The notes: a model not told the origin generated them from the letters alone. DNA of 64,000 nucleotides from RYN-230 sp963793825 (GCA_963793825.1 CAWCBE010000009.1:1-64000), one strand, 5' to 3'. Positions 53,253-63,320 are shown, counted from the first letter of the stretch. Numbers and translations: made by a program.

Positions 53253-53678
53253 CTAGCTGACCGCCGGGCCGGCCAGCACGGCCTGGGTCTGGGTGACCTG
53301 GGCGACCAGATGCCCGTCCTTGTCGGTCAGGTGGGTCTGCACCACGATCATGGTCCGGCCGGCGTGCAGCGGCCGGGCCACGGCGGTCACCGTCCCGGCC
53401 CGTACCAGGCGCAGGAACACGCTGCTGGAGTTGGTGGTCGCGGTGCGGGCGTCACGGGGCAGGTTCAGGTACGCGCAGATGCCGCCCAGGCTGTCCGCCA
53501 GGGCCATCAGCGCCCCGCCGTGCATCAGCCCGCCGGCCGTGCAGCGTTCCGGGGCCCAGGCCAGCCGCCCCCGGACCTCGGCCGGGGTCGCGGCGTCCAG
53601 TTGCAGGCCGAGCAGCGTGGCGAACGGCATCAGCCGGACCAGCGCCGCCGGGTCAGGCGGCGTCCCGTCGTCAGTCAT
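53253..53678 (-). CDS. PaaI family (hotdog-fold) thioesterase
   Basis: A 141-residue hotdog-fold acyl-CoA thioesterase. The PaaI-like core is GGLMHGGALMALADSLGGICAYL (HGG motif with following helix), then TNSSSVFLRLVRAGTVTAVAR and GRTMIVVQTHLTDKDG. The substrate may be an aromatic or short acyl-CoA, not decidable here. It starts 16 nt after the dinB stop on the same strand. Confidence 0.88.
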   Translation of the reverse strand: MTDDGTPPDPAALVRLMPFATLLGLQLDAATPAEVRGRLAWAPERCTAGGLMHGGALMALADSLGGICAYLNLPRDARTATTNSSSVFLRLVRAGTVTAVARPLHAGRTMIVVQTHLTDKDGHLVAQVTQTQAVLAGPAVS

Positions 53679-53694
53679 GGCACCTCCTGGGCGG

Positions 53695-54717
53695 TCAGTC
53701 GGCGAATTCGGCCCGCACGCCGAGCAACCGTACCGGGCGCCGTCCGGTGAAGCGGTCCAGGGCCTGCAGCGCCGCCCGCTCGATGGCGTCCCCGCCCGTC
53801 CCCGGCTCGGGCAGCGTCCGGGAGTGTGTCTCGGTGATGAACGGGGCGTAGCGCACCTTCACCACCACCCGGGCCGCGGGCCGTGACCCGTCACTGATCT
53901 CGGTGGCCACCTGCCGGGCCAGCCGGGCCACCTCGCTGCGTACCTGCGCCCAGTCGCCGAGATCGGCCTGGTAGGTGACCTCCCGGCCGCGGGACCGGGC
54001 CAGGTAGGGCGCGCTGTCCACCGGCGAGTCGTCCAGCCCGCGGGCCAGCCGGACCAGCCAGGGCCCGGTGGCCGGGCCGAACTCCGCCGCCAGCCGCTGC
54101 GGGTCGGTCGCGGCCAGTTCCCGGACCGTGCCGATGCCCAGCCCGGCCAGCCGCCGCGCGGTCTTGGACCCGATCCCCCACAACGCATCCGTGGGCCGGT
54201 CCCCCAGCACCTCGAACCAGGTCTGGCTGGTGAGCCGGAACACCCCGGCCGGCTTGCCGAAGCCGGTGGCCAGCTTGGCCTGGAGCTTGTTCTGCCCGAT
54301 GCCGACCGTGGCGTCCAGGCTGGTCTCCGCGCGGATCCGGGCGGCCAGATCCCGGGCCACCTGCTCCGGGTCGGCGGTCTCCACGGCCAGGAAGGCCTCG
54401 TCCCAGCCCATCACCTCGGTGGTCCAGCCGGACCCGCGCAGCACGTCCATGACCACCGCGGACACGGCCTCGTACGCCTCCCGGTCCACCGGGAGGAACA
54501 CGGCGTCCGGGCAGCGGCGGGCCGCGGTGCGCAGCGGCAGCCCGGAATGCACCCCGTGTTCCCGCGCCTCGTAGGAGGCGGTGCTGACCACGCCGCGCTT
54601 AGCCGGGTCCCCGTCCCCGCCGACCACGACGGGGCGGCCGCGCAACTCCGGGTGGCGGAGCACCTCGACCGCGGCGATGAACTGGTCCAGATCGACGTGC
54701 AGCACCCAGCGTGGCAT
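53695..54717 (-). CDS. dinB: DNA polymerase IV (Y-family translesion polymerase)
   Basis: A 340-residue Y-family polymerase for lesion bypass. Palm/finger motifs: WVLHVDLDQFIAAVEVLRHP (first metal Asp), VVGGDGDPAKRGVVSTASYEAR, and EVMGWDEAFLAVET with the second acidic pair (the usual SxDE is GWDE). A thumb helix-hairpin-helix (ALWGIGSKTARRLAGLGIGT) and little-finger domain follow. No beta-clamp motif is obvious at the C-terminus. ATG 54717 is preceded by GGGAGGG. It is divergent from the GNAT gene. Confidence 0.9.
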   Translation of the reverse strand: MPRWVLHVDLDQFIAAVEVLRHPELRGRPVVVGGDGDPAKRGVVSTASYEAREHGVHSGLPLRTAARRCPDAVFLPVDREAYEAVSAVVMDVLRGSGWTTEVMGWDEAFLAVETADPEQVARDLAARIRAETSLDATVGIGQNKLQAKLATGFGKPAGVFRLTSQTWFEVLGDRPTDALWGIGSKTARRLAGLGIGTVRELAATDPQRLAAEFGPATGPWLVRLARGLDDSPVDSAPYLARSRGREVTYQADLGDWAQVRSEVARLARQVATEISDGSRPAARVVVKVRYAPFITETHSRTLPEPGTGGDAIERAALQALDRFTGRRPVRLLGVRAEFAD

Positions 54718-54843
54718 GCCTGCCCTCCCCGCAGATGGCGCCGGTTCGAGTATGTCAGCCACGCCCGGCATACTTCCCGGGAGGGGATTCCGGAACCGGC
54801 CTGGCCGGGCATTCCGGGGCGGGACCAGGACAGGACGGCACGC

Positions 54844-55735
54844 GTGAGGCAACCAGCGGACCAGCACAGCGCGCCCGCCCCCGGCGGGTCCGGTCCTGGC
54901 GGATCCGGTCCTGGGCGGTCCGCCCCCGGCGGTTCCGCCCCCGGCGGGTCCGGTCCTGGAAGGTCCGGTCCTGGAAGGTCCGCCCCCAGCGCGCCCGCCC
55001 CCGGCGGGTCCGGTCCGGGCGGGTCCGGTCCTGGAAGGTCCGCCCCCAGCGCGCCTGCCACCGGCGCGCCCGCCTGGGAGGCCGACCCGGTGCCGCGGCC
55101 CGGCGCGCCCGCCCGGCCGGTGCTGCCTGGCGACCAGGTTCTGATCCGCCCCGGGCAGCCGCAGGATGTGGCCGCGCTGCAGGCCATCCTGGCCGAGCCG
55201 GAGGTGGCGGCATGGTGGGGTGACCCGGAGCCGGCTGCCGAGACCGAGGCCAAGCTGCTCGGCGGCGGTCCCGGTGAGGCGCTCCTGGTCATCGAGGCAG
55301 ACGGCCAGGTGGCGGGAGGCATCGAGTACTCCGAGGAGAACGAGCCGATATACCGGCACGCCGGGATCGACATCTATCTCAGCAGCCGGTTCTCTGGGCG
55401 GGGCCTGGGCACGGAGGCGGTGACGCTGCTGGCCGCGTTCCTGATGCGGGAGCGGGGGCACCACCGGCTGACGATCGACCCCGCGGCCGGTAACCGGCCG
55501 GCCATCCGCTGCTACGAGAAAGGCCGGCTTCCGGCGGGTAGGAATAATGCGCGAGTACGAGCGGGGGCGGGATGGGCGGTTCCACGATGGGCTGCTGATG
55601 GACCTGGTCCGCTCCGACATTGCCATGGAGCCGGCCGACCCGGCCCGGCCATCCCCGGCCCGGACCCGTCCGGCGGCTCCGCTGGCGGCGCCTGATCAGC
55701 CGGTCCGCGCGGGAAGAAAGGGAAAGCACCGGTAG
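54844..55735 (+). pseudogene. GNAT acetyltransferase (AAC(6')-like), frameshifted, repeat-rich N-terminus
   Basis: A GNAT acetyltransferase resembling aminoglycoside 6'-N-acetyltransferases. The core runs LIRPGQPQDVAALQAILAEP, AAWWGDPE, LVIEADGQVAGGIEYSEEN, DIYLSSRFSGRGLGTEAVTL and LTIDPAAGNRPAIRCYEK. After CYEK the expected AGFRRVGIMREYERGRDG is in another frame; one extra A in the AAA run near 55517-55520 explains it. The corrected protein ends at 55735. The first 75 residues after GTG 54844 are a Gly/Ser/Pro repeat tract (GPGGSGPGRSAP units) from tandem DNA repeats, absent from usual enzymes. Resistance is not implied. Confidence 0.78.
54885..55070 (+). repeat. Gly/Ser/Pro-coding tandem repeats in GNAT gene
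   Basis: About a dozen 15-bp units of types GGCGGGTCCGGTCCT, GGAAGGTCCGCCCCC and GGCGGTTCCGCCCCC in two higher-order blocks. They encode the N-terminal linker. Confidence 0.8.
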
Positions 55736-55797
55736 TTTTACCTGAGACGCATTTAAGCGCGCCAGAATTTGCCGAATTGTAATATAAAGGAGGCCGG

Positions 55798-58168
55798 TTG
55801 TCAAACGGCGAAGCCCTCCGTGAGCAGGAATACATATCCATGCTTTACGGCCGGCTCGACGACCTCCGGGACCGCGCCTCGGGCCGGCTTCTCGCAGGTG
55901 CTGCTGCAGGGCGGTGGCACCCCGGCAGCCAGGTCGGAGCGCGACGCATTCGTGGAGATGTACTCCCAGCGGATCACCCAGCTGGACGCGGCCGAGAACG
56001 GGCTGTGCTTTGGCCGGCTCGACCTGGCCGAGGGCGAGCGCCGGTATATCGGGCGGATCGGCATTCTCGACGACGCTGGTGATTATGAGGCCCTGCTGGT
56101 GGACTGGCGGGCCCCGGCGGCCCGCCCGTTCTACATCGCCACCGCTTTCTCCCCCGAGGGGGTACTGCGCCGCCGTCACATCCGGACCCGGCAGCGCACC
56201 GTGACCGGCGTGGACGATGAGGTGCTGGACTTCGCCCCGGACTCCAGCGGCACGGACGGCCAGACGGCCGGACGCGCCGGGCTGACCGGCGAGGCAGCCC
56301 TGATCGCGGCCCTGTCGGCGAGTCGCACCGGCCGGATGACGGACATCGTGGAAACCATCCAGGCCGAGCAGGACATGATCATCCGCTCGCCGCACAACGG
56401 GGTGACCGTGGTGCAGGGCGCACCCGGCACCGGGAAGACGGCGGTGGCCCTGCACCGCGCCGCCTACCTGCTGTACACCTACCGCGAGCAGCTATCGAGG
56501 CGCGGCGTCCTGATCGTCGGCCCCAACCCCACGTTTCTCCAGTACATCGGGCACGTGCTGCCGTCGCTGGGCGAAACCGGCGTGCTCATGTCCACGATCA
56601 GCGACCTGTACCCGGGCATCAGCGCCCGCCTGCCCGAGCCGCCCGAGGTGGCCGAGATCAAGGGCCGCCACGAGATGGCCGCGATCCTGGCCGCCGCGGT
56701 GCGGGACCGCCAGACGCTGCCCGCGGAGCCGCTGGAGATCCGGTTCGAGCGCGAGGTACTGCGGCTGGACCGCAAGACCGTGCAGCAGGCCCGGGAACGG
56801 GCCCGGCGGTCCCGGCGCCCGCACAACGCGGCCCGGCCCATCTTCGTCCGGGAGATCCTGGACGCCCTGCAGCAGCAGGTGGTCGGGAAGTTCACCGCGG
56901 GGTTGCGGGAGACCGACACGATGGTCGCCGAGGTCCTCGGCGAGAAGCCGCCCCAGGTGGACAGCGCCACGCTCGGCGCCGCGGACACCGAGGATATCCG
57001 GGCCGAACTGCGCCAGGACTCCGGGGTACGGGCGGCCGTCGCGCAGCTGTGGCCAGTGCTCACCCCGGAACGCCTGCTGGACGACCTGTTCGCGTCCGGC
57101 AAGCGGCTCACCGCGGCGGCGCCCCGGCTGACCGTGGCGGAGCGGGCCCTGCTCCGCCGGGCCCCGGGCGGCGGCTGGACCCCGGCCGACGTGCCGCTGC
57201 TCGACGAGGTGGCCGAACTGCTGGGCGAGGATGACCGGGCGGCGCGCCGGCGGGCCCGCGAGGAGCGGCAGCGGGAGATCGCCTACGCCCAGGGCGTGCT
57301 GGACATCGTCTCCCGTGACCTGGAGGACGACCCTGAGATCCTGATGGCCTATGACCTGATCAACGCGGACCGGCTGGCCGGCCGTCACGAGGAGCTCAGC
57401 TACGGCACCACCGCGGAACGCGCCGCCGCCGACCGGACCTGGGCCTTCGGGCACATAGTGGTGGACGAGGCGCAGGAACTGTCCGAGATGGCCTGGCGGA
57501 TGCTGATGCGCCGCTGCCCCAGCCGCTCGATGACCATCGCCGGGGACATCGCCCAGGCCACCAGCCTGTCCAGCACCTCCTCGTGGGAGCGGGTGCTGGC
57601 CCCGCACCTGGGTACCCGATGGCGGCTGGACCGGCTGACGATCAACTACCGCACCCCGGCCGAGATCATGGCCGTGGCCTCCGACGTGCTCGCCGAGATC
57701 GACGACAAGCTGGAGACACCGACCTCGGTGCGGGAGACCGGCGTGGTGCCGTGGCACCGGCAGGTGGCGCCCGGGGACCTGGCCACGGCGGCGGCCGTGG
57801 CCGCCAGCATGGAGGCGGCCGCGGTGGCGGGCGGCAACGTCGCCGTGGTGACGCCGGCCGGGCTGGTCGAGGAGATCAGGACGGCGGTCGGCAGCGGGCC
57901 GATCCTGGGCAGCGCGGCGGACGCCCCGGACGTGGACCCGGCGGACGGCCCGGACCTGGACGACATGGTGGTGGTGCTGACCGTCAGCCAGGCCAAGGGG
58001 CTGGAGTTCGACTCGGTGCTGATCGTGGACCCGGCCCAGATCCTGGCCGACTCCCAGCGCGGCCTGAGCGAGCTATACGTCGCGCTCACCCGGGCCACCC
58101 AGCGGCTGGGCGTGCTGCACCCGGGCCCGCTGCCCGAGAGTTTGCGCCGGCTCGAACCCCGGCCGTGA
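55798..58168 (+). CDS. HelD/HelR-type UvrD-like ATPase (RNA polymerase recycling), N-terminal frameshift
   Basis: A superfamily 1 helicase-like ATPase of the HelD/HelR group, which releases stalled RNA polymerase and in some actinobacteria protects against rifamycins. Walker A is VVQGAPGTGKTAVALHRAAY near residue 205; Walker B is HIVVDEAQELSEMAWRML; C-terminal motifs are LTINYRTPAEIM, SQAKGLEFDSVLIVDP and ELYVALTRATQRLGVLHPG. The coiled N-terminal arm starts SNGEALREQEYISMLYGRLD at TTG 55798 behind AAAGGAGG, but joins the rest only if one G is dropped near 55880. Otherwise the open frame begins at 55769 with unrelated residues. No rifamycin-associated element was seen upstream. Confidence 0.83.
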
Positions 58169-58287
58169 CGCCGCCCGGGGCGGCCGTGACGCCGCCCGGG
58201 GCGGCCGTGACCCCGCCCGGGGCGGACGTGACCCGCCCGGGGCGGACGTGACCCGCCCGGCGCGGACGTGACCCCGCCCGGGGCGGG
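58165..58287 (+). repeat. 20/21-bp tandem array spanning HelD stop and decarboxylase start
   Basis: Six units each beginning GTGAC (starts 58165, 58186, 58207, 58228, 58248, 58268; three of 21 bp, then 20 bp). The core GCCCGGGGC is palindromic. The first unit contains the HelD TGA and the sixth provides the decarboxylase GTG start. Confidence 0.92.
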
Positions 58288-59809
58288 CACCGGCGCCGCG
58301 GAGCCCCCGGTGCCGCAGCCGGGAGATACCACCGCTCCAGGCCGCCCCGGGTTCGGCTGGTCCGCCACGGAGATACGCCGGGTCAGCCACCAGGTCGCCG
58401 ATATGGTCGCCGACTACCTGGCCGGGCTGCCGGACGGTCCGGTCTACCAGCCGCCGCCCGCGGACCTGGTGGCCGCCTGGCGCCGCGCGGAGTGGCCGGA
58501 CCACGGCATCCCGGCCGACACCCTGCTGGCCGAGTTCGCCGCGGACATCGCCCGGTACCCGTTCGGCAACGGCCACCCCCGGTTCGCCGCCTGGGTCAAC
58601 TCGCCCCCGCATCCGCTGGGCGTGCTCGCCGAGGCTCTCGCGGCGGCGATGGATCCGAGTGTGGCCGGCGGCAACCACGCCGCTGTGCACCTGGAGCACC
58701 AGGTAGTCCGGTGGTTCGCAGACCTGCTGGGCTGGCCCGCTGGGTACGCGGGCCAGCTGGTCAGCGGCGGGTCGGCGGCGACACTGACCGCGCTCGCGGT
58801 GGCCCGGCACCGGGCGGCCGCGCGGGCCGGCCTCGATGACCGGGCTGATGGGCTGGCCGGCGCCGGTGACCGGCTGGTGCTGTACACCGGGACCGAGACG
58901 CACAGCTGCGTGACCAAGGCCGCCGAACTGCTCGGCCTCGGCTCGGCCCGGATCCGGGTGGCCGGCTCGGACGCCCGGCACCGGATGCGCCCGGATGAGC
59001 TGGAAGAGCTGATCCGGGCCGACCGGGCCGCCGGGAAGATCGCCGTGGCGGTGGCGGCGACCGCCGGGACGGTCAACACCGGGGCCGTCAACCCGCTGCC
59101 GGAGATCGCCGCCGTGTGCGCCCGGCACCGGGTCTGGCTGCACGTGGACGCCGCGTACGGCGGCCCCGCGGTCATGCTGCTGCCCGGCTACGCGGCCGCC
59201 CGGGGCGGCCTGGCCCAGGCGGACAGCCTCGGGCTAGACGCGCACAAGTGGCTGTACGCCCCGGTGGACGCCGGGCTGGTGCTGGTCCGCGACGGCGGGG
59301 CGGCCCGCGACACGTTCAGCCTGGTCCCGCCGTACCTGCGCACCGGCGGCGATGAGGACGGGCTGGGCGGCCCGCCGTGGTTCTCCGAGTACGGCCTGGA
59401 GCAGACCCGCCCGTTCCGCGCGCTCAAGGTGTGGCTGCAACTGCGCCACCTCGGCCGGGCGGGCTACCGGGACCTGATTGCCCGGGACCTCGCGCTGGCC
59501 GCCCGGCTGCGCCGCACGCTGGCCCGGGCCGGCGACTTCGAGGTGCTGGGCAGCGGGCTGAGCGTGGTCTGCTTCCGGCACCGCCCGCCCGGCCTTGGCG
59601 ACGAGGAGCTGGACGCGCACAACCAGGCGCTGCTGGCCGCCGTCCAGCTGGGCGGCCGCGCGTTCCTGGCCGGCACCCGGGTGGACGGCGCGTTCGCCCT
59701 CCGCGCCTGCCTGGTGAACCCGCTGATGACCGCGGCCGACCTGGACGCGATCCTCGCCGACCTCCGCACCCGCGCCCAGGCGGTCAGCGGCGGCCGAGGA
59801 GGCGGCTGA
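58268..59809 (+). CDS. Group II PLP-dependent (aromatic amino acid type) decarboxylase
   Basis: A 513-residue fold-type I decarboxylase of the aromatic-L-amino-acid/glutamate/tyrosine decarboxylase group. The PLP lysine is in SLGLDAHKWLYAPVDAGLVL. Other motifs: HPRFAAWVNSPPHPLGVLAE, SGGSAATLTALAVARH, GTETHSCVTKAAELLGLGS, AATAGTVNTGAVNPL and LHVDAAYGGPAVMLLPG. The amine product is not decidable. GTG 58268 lies in the last unit of a tandem array. Its 3' end overlaps the convergent secA2 gene by 26 nt. Confidence 0.88.
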   Translation: MTPPGAGTGAAEPPVPQPGDTTAPGRPGFGWSATEIRRVSHQVADMVADYLAGLPDGPVYQPPPADLVAAWRRAEWPDHGIPADTLLAEFAADIARYPFGNGHPRFAAWVNSPPHPLGVLAEALAAAMDPSVAGGNHAAVHLEHQVVRWFADLLGWPAGYAGQLVSGGSAATLTALAVARHRAAARAGLDDRADGLAGAGDRLVLYTGTETHSCVTKAAELLGLGSARIRVAGSDARHRMRPDELEELIRADRAAGKIAVAVAATAGTVNTGAVNPLPEIAAVCARHRVWLHVDAAYGGPAVMLLPGYAAARGGLAQADSLGLDAHKWLYAPVDAGLVLVRDGGAARDTFSLVPPYLRTGGDEDGLGGPPWFSEYGLEQTRPFRALKVWLQLRHLGRAGYRDLIARDLALAARLRRTLARAGDFEVLGSGLSVVCFRHRPPGLGDEELDAHNQALLAAVQLGGRAFLAGTRVDGAFALRACLVNPLMTAADLDAILADLRTRAQAVSGGRGGG

Positions 59810-62102
59810 CGGCCTGGACGGCGCGGCCGAAGTCGGTGCCGAACGGGTTTTCCTGGACCACGTAGGTCCAGGTGGCGCTGGGCCGCTTCAGCCCGGCGGC
59901 GGCCAGGTCGGCCCCGTCCGCGGTGATCGTGGCCGTCTCGAACGTGCCCCGGGCCCGGTCCCGGACGTCCGCGGAGAACCGGCCGAACAGCCCGGTCAGC
60001 TCGCGGTTGAACTCGTTCACCGGGTTCAGTGAGCCGCCGAACGGGTTCGGGCCGTGCCCGAGGGACCGCAGGTGGATGCCCTCGCGGAGGTCGGCCGCCT
60101 GGGCCAGGTACTCCGACCAGGCCCGGTCCAGGTGCGACAGGGTGATCTGCCGGGCCGCCTCGGCCAGCACCTCCCCGGGCACCGTGGCGCGCAGTTCCTT
60201 GACTCGTTCCGGGACGGACCCGGCCAGGTCGGCCAGCGCGGCATCGGTGCGCAGCACCTGGTCACGGTAGGCCAGCACGGCCCGCCGCTGGTCCTCCAGC
60301 AGCGCGGTGTACCGCCAGGTGTCCCGGTGGATCTGCAGGTGCACGCCCTCGGCCACCCGCTGCGCGTGGCCGACGGTCCAGTGCGCTCTCGCGTCGTGCA
60401 CCTGGCCGTCCTCATCCACCTGAGCCGGCGGTTCGGCGTCCGGAACGCAGGAGGTGATCAGCTCGTCCTCCATGCTGAGGAAGAACGCCGAGCCGCCCGG
60501 GTCGCCCTGGCGCCCGGACCGCCCGCGCAGCTGATGGTCGAGCCGGCTGCTGGCGTGCCGCCCGGCCCCGATCACCAGCAGCCCGCCGAGCGCGGCCACC
60601 TCGTCCCCGTCACCGCCGGTCCCGCCGAGCCGGATGTCGGTCCCCCGCCCCGCCATCTGGGTGGACACCGTGATGGCGCCGCGTGCCCCGGCCTCGGCGA
60701 CGATGGCCGCCTCGTCGGCATCGTTCTTGGCGTTGAGCACCACGCACGGCAGCCCGGCCTCATGGAGCCGGCTGGCCAGCCGCTCGGACTCCGCCACGGC
60801 GAGAGTGCCGAGCAGCACCGGGCGCCCGGCGGCGTGGGCCAGCGCCACCTCCCCGGCGACCGCGGCCTCCTTCTGCTCGGCGGTCCGGTAGAGCCGGTCC
60901 GGCTCGTCCTCCCGGATGCAGGGCCGGTTGGGCGGGATCACGGCCACTTCCAGGCCATAGAACTCACGCAGCTGCTCGCCGACCGCGACCGCCGTGCCGG
61001 TCATCCCGCACGCCACCGGGTACCGCCGGACCAGCGACTGGATCGTGATGCTGTCCAGGATCTCGCCGCTGTCGGTGCGCCGCAGGCCCTCCTTGGCCTC
61101 CACCGCCGCCTGCAGGCCGTCCGGCCAGCGCTGCAGCCGGGCGACCCGGCCCCGGGACGCGCTGACCAGCTGGACCCGGTCCTCCCGGACGATGTAGTCG
61201 ACATCCCGCTGCAGCAGCGCCTCGGCGTGCAGCGCCACGTTCAGCCTGGTCAGCAGGTCCAGGCTGCCCTCGGCATACAGGTTGACGCCGCCCAGGGCCT
61301 GCTCGGCGAGGCGGGTCCCGGCCTCGGTCAGGTAGACGTTGCGGCGCTCGTCGTCCACCTCGTAGTGCAGCCGGGGCAGCAGGCGGCCGACGATCCGCGC
61401 CATGTCCTCCCCGGGGTCGGCGGCGCCGGCCGAGCCGGCCAGCACCAGCGGGATCAGCGCCTCATCGACCAGCACCGAGTCGGCCTCGTCGATGAGCACC
61501 ACGTCCGGCTCGGTGGTGACCATGTCGGCGGGCCCGACGGCGAGCCGGTCGCGGAGCACGTCGAAGCCGAGCTCGTTGGCTGATGCGTAGCAGATGTCCG
61601 CGGCGTAGGCCTGCCGCCGCTCCTCCGGCGTGCTGGCCTGCCCGATCCAGCCGGTGCTCACGCCGAGCAGGTCGTAGACCGGCCGCATCCATTCCGCGTC
61701 CCGGCGGGCCAGGTAGTCGTTGACCGACATCACCTGGACCCGGTGCCCGCGGCGCGCGTAGCCTGCCGCGGCCAGCGCGCCGGACAGCGTCTTGCCCTCC
61801 CCGGTGGCCATCTCGGCGACCTGGCCAGCCAGCAGGGCCATGGTGCCCAGCAGCTGGACGTCGAAGGGACGTTCGCCGAGCGCCCGGCGGCCCGCCTCCC
61901 GGCCGGTGGCGCAGATTTCCGCGTCGCCGGTCATCTCCCGCGCCGCCACCGTGAGGTCCGCGTCGCTCAGCGCGCGCAGCGCGGGTTCCCGCGCCTCGAT
62001 GCCGGGCAGCAGCGCGGCGTAGCCGTCCAGGCTGGCCGAGCCGGGCTTCTGCAGGAAGCGGCGCACCCGGGACCGCAGCCCGGTCACCCGCACGCTCCGC
62101 AC
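59784..62102 (-). CDS. secA2: Accessory preprotein translocase ATPase SecA2
   Basis: A 772-residue SecA-type motor, shorter than housekeeping SecA and without its C-terminal zinc-binding tail, matching actinobacterial SecA2, which exports a limited set of proteins. DEAD-type motor motifs: EMATGEGKTLSGALAAAGYA, DVVLIDEADSVLVDEA, VACGMTGTAVAVGEQLREFYG, AITVSTQMAGRGTDIRLGG and LDHQLRGRSGRQGDPGGSAFF. The start FLQKPGSASLDGYAALLPG is typical. GTG 62102 has GGAGGAC about 13 nt upstream. No accessory secY or substrate gene is adjacent. Confidence 0.92.
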   Translation of the reverse strand: MRSVRVTGLRSRVRRFLQKPGSASLDGYAALLPGIEAREPALRALSDADLTVAAREMTGDAEICATGREAGRRALGERPFDVQLLGTMALLAGQVAEMATGEGKTLSGALAAAGYARRGHRVQVMSVNDYLARRDAEWMRPVYDLLGVSTGWIGQASTPEERRQAYAADICYASANELGFDVLRDRLAVGPADMVTTEPDVVLIDEADSVLVDEALIPLVLAGSAGAADPGEDMARIVGRLLPRLHYEVDDERRNVYLTEAGTRLAEQALGGVNLYAEGSLDLLTRLNVALHAEALLQRDVDYIVREDRVQLVSASRGRVARLQRWPDGLQAAVEAKEGLRRTDSGEILDSITIQSLVRRYPVACGMTGTAVAVGEQLREFYGLEVAVIPPNRPCIREDEPDRLYRTAEQKEAAVAGEVALAHAAGRPVLLGTLAVAESERLASRLHEAGLPCVVLNAKNDADEAAIVAEAGARGAITVSTQMAGRGTDIRLGGTGGDGDEVAALGGLLVIGAGRHASSRLDHQLRGRSGRQGDPGGSAFFLSMEDELITSCVPDAEPPAQVDEDGQVHDARAHWTVGHAQRVAEGVHLQIHRDTWRYTALLEDQRRAVLAYRDQVLRTDAALADLAGSVPERVKELRATVPGEVLAEAARQITLSHLDRAWSEYLAQAADLREGIHLRSLGHGPNPFGGSLNPVNEFNRELTGLFGRFSADVRDRARGTFETATITADGADLAAAGLKRPSATWTYVVQENPFGTDFGRAVQAVSRLLGRR

Positions 62103-62207
62103 CGCCGCAAGCAGTCCTCCGTGGTGAGCAAGCGGGCCCGGTCAGGGCCCTGTCCGACTGCACTCTATAGCCCGCTCACCACCCCGGATCCCGGTGCTGA
62201 CCTCGCG

Positions 62208-63320
62208 TCACCACCCGGGGACAGGGTCAGTCCGGGGCCGGGGTGGCGTGGTGGCCGGCGCCGGCTGGGGCCGGGGTGGCGTGGTGGCCGGCGCCGGCCG
62301 ATCCCGGCCGGCGTGGTGGCCGGCGCCGGCCGATCCCGGGCCGGCGTGGGTCAGCGCGTCCGCGATCGCCGCGCCCAGCGCCCGGGCCACCGGGGGCGGG
62401 AAGGCGTTGCCGACCTGCCGGTAGGCGGCCGTCTTGCGCCCGGAAAACTCCCAGGAGTCGGGGAAGCCCTGCAGCCGGGCCACCATCCGCACGGTCAGCT
62501 TGGGCGGCTGGCTGACCGGGAACAGCGGGCCCGGCGCCTCGTCGCCGAGGCCGAGGCCGTCCACCCCCAGCAGCCGCCAGGCCGCGCGGGCCCGGGTCGG
62601 GCCCAGGTCCGGGCCGCCGTGCTTCTTGCTGCCGCCGACAATCGTCGGCGCGATGCCGCAGGCGGCGGCCGCCCACTCCCCCGCGCCCGGCCAGCCCCGG
62701 GCCGCCATCAGGTCGGCCAGCATCTCGCCGACCATGGGCGGCGGCTCGGGCCGCGGCTCCGGCCAGCGGAACCAGGCCGCCCACGGCTGCCGCACCGCCA
62801 CCAGCACGAACCGGGGCCGCAACTGCGGGACCCCGTGCTCACTGGCGTGCACCACATCCCACCAGGTGGCGTAGCCCAGGGCCCGCAGCTGCTCCAGCAC
62901 CTGGCTGCGGTAGCCGTCGAACCGGCGGGCGGCGAGGCCACGCACGTTCTCCAGCAGCACCGCCCGCGGCCGGATCTCCGCCACCAGCCGGAGCGCCTGC
63001 GGGAACAGGTCGCGCTCGTCGTCGCTGCCCAGCTGTTTCCCGGCGATGGAGAACGGCGGGCAGGGCACGCCGCCGGCGAACAGGTCCACGCCTGCGAAGG
63101 CGCGGCCGTCCACGTTGGCCACATCGCCCTCGATTACCTTCCACTCCCGGTTGCGGCGCAGCGTCTCGCACGCGGCCGGGTCGAGCTCGACCACGGCCTC
63201 GTGGCGGAAGCCCGCCTGCTCCAGGCCGAGCGCCTGCCCCCCGGCTCCGGCGCAGATCTCCAGCGAGGTCAGCTCGTGCACTGCATGTCCCTCATGCCCA
63301 CCGCGGCCTCCAGCGCTCAT
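62208..63320 (-). CDS. C5-cytosine DNA methyltransferase of a type II R-M system
   Basis: A 370-residue C5-cytosine methyltransferase. Motif I is LEICAGAGGQALGLEQAGF; the catalytic PCxxFS-type loop is AGGVPCPPFSIAGKQLG; motif VI is AVLLENVRGLAARRF; motif VIII QLRPRFVLVAV; motif X AYRQVGNAFPPPVARALG. It lies 91 nt downstream of the endonuclease-like gene on the same strand and probably protects the same site. If the nuclease is NgoMIV-like the site would be GCCGGC. The C-terminal 40 residues are repeats (APATTPPRP) encoded by a DNA repeat with eight GCCGGC sites. Confidence 0.9.
   Translation of the reverse strand: MSAGGRGGHEGHAVHELTSLEICAGAGGQALGLEQAGFRHEAVVELDPAACETLRRNREWKVIEGDVANVDGRAFAGVDLFAGGVPCPPFSIAGKQLGSDDERDLFPQALRLVAEIRPRAVLLENVRGLAARRFDGYRSQVLEQLRALGYATWWDVVHASEHGVPQLRPRFVLVAVRQPWAAWFRWPEPRPEPPPMVGEMLADLMAARGWPGAGEWAAAACGIAPTIVGGSKKHGGPDLGPTRARAAWRLLGVDGLGLGDEAPGPLFPVSQPPKLTVRMVARLQGFPDSWEFSGRKTAAYRQVGNAFPPPVARALGAAIADALTHAGPGSAGAGHHAGRDRPAPATTPPRPQPAPATTPPRPRTDPVPGW
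62240..62345. repeat. Tandem repeat with eight GCCGGC sites
   Basis: About three 30-34-bp units around GTGGCCGGCGCCGGCC. GCCGGC occurs at 62254, 62260, 62287, 62293, 62307, 62319, 62325 and 62340. It lies in the 3' end of the methyltransferase gene. Confidence 0.9.

Noticed and set aside
55736..55797. Rifamycin-associated element before the HelD/HelR gene
   Set aside because: The short gap lacks the expected GGGGCTTGC-type inverted repeat; only an AT-rich stretch and the AAAGGAGG site are seen.
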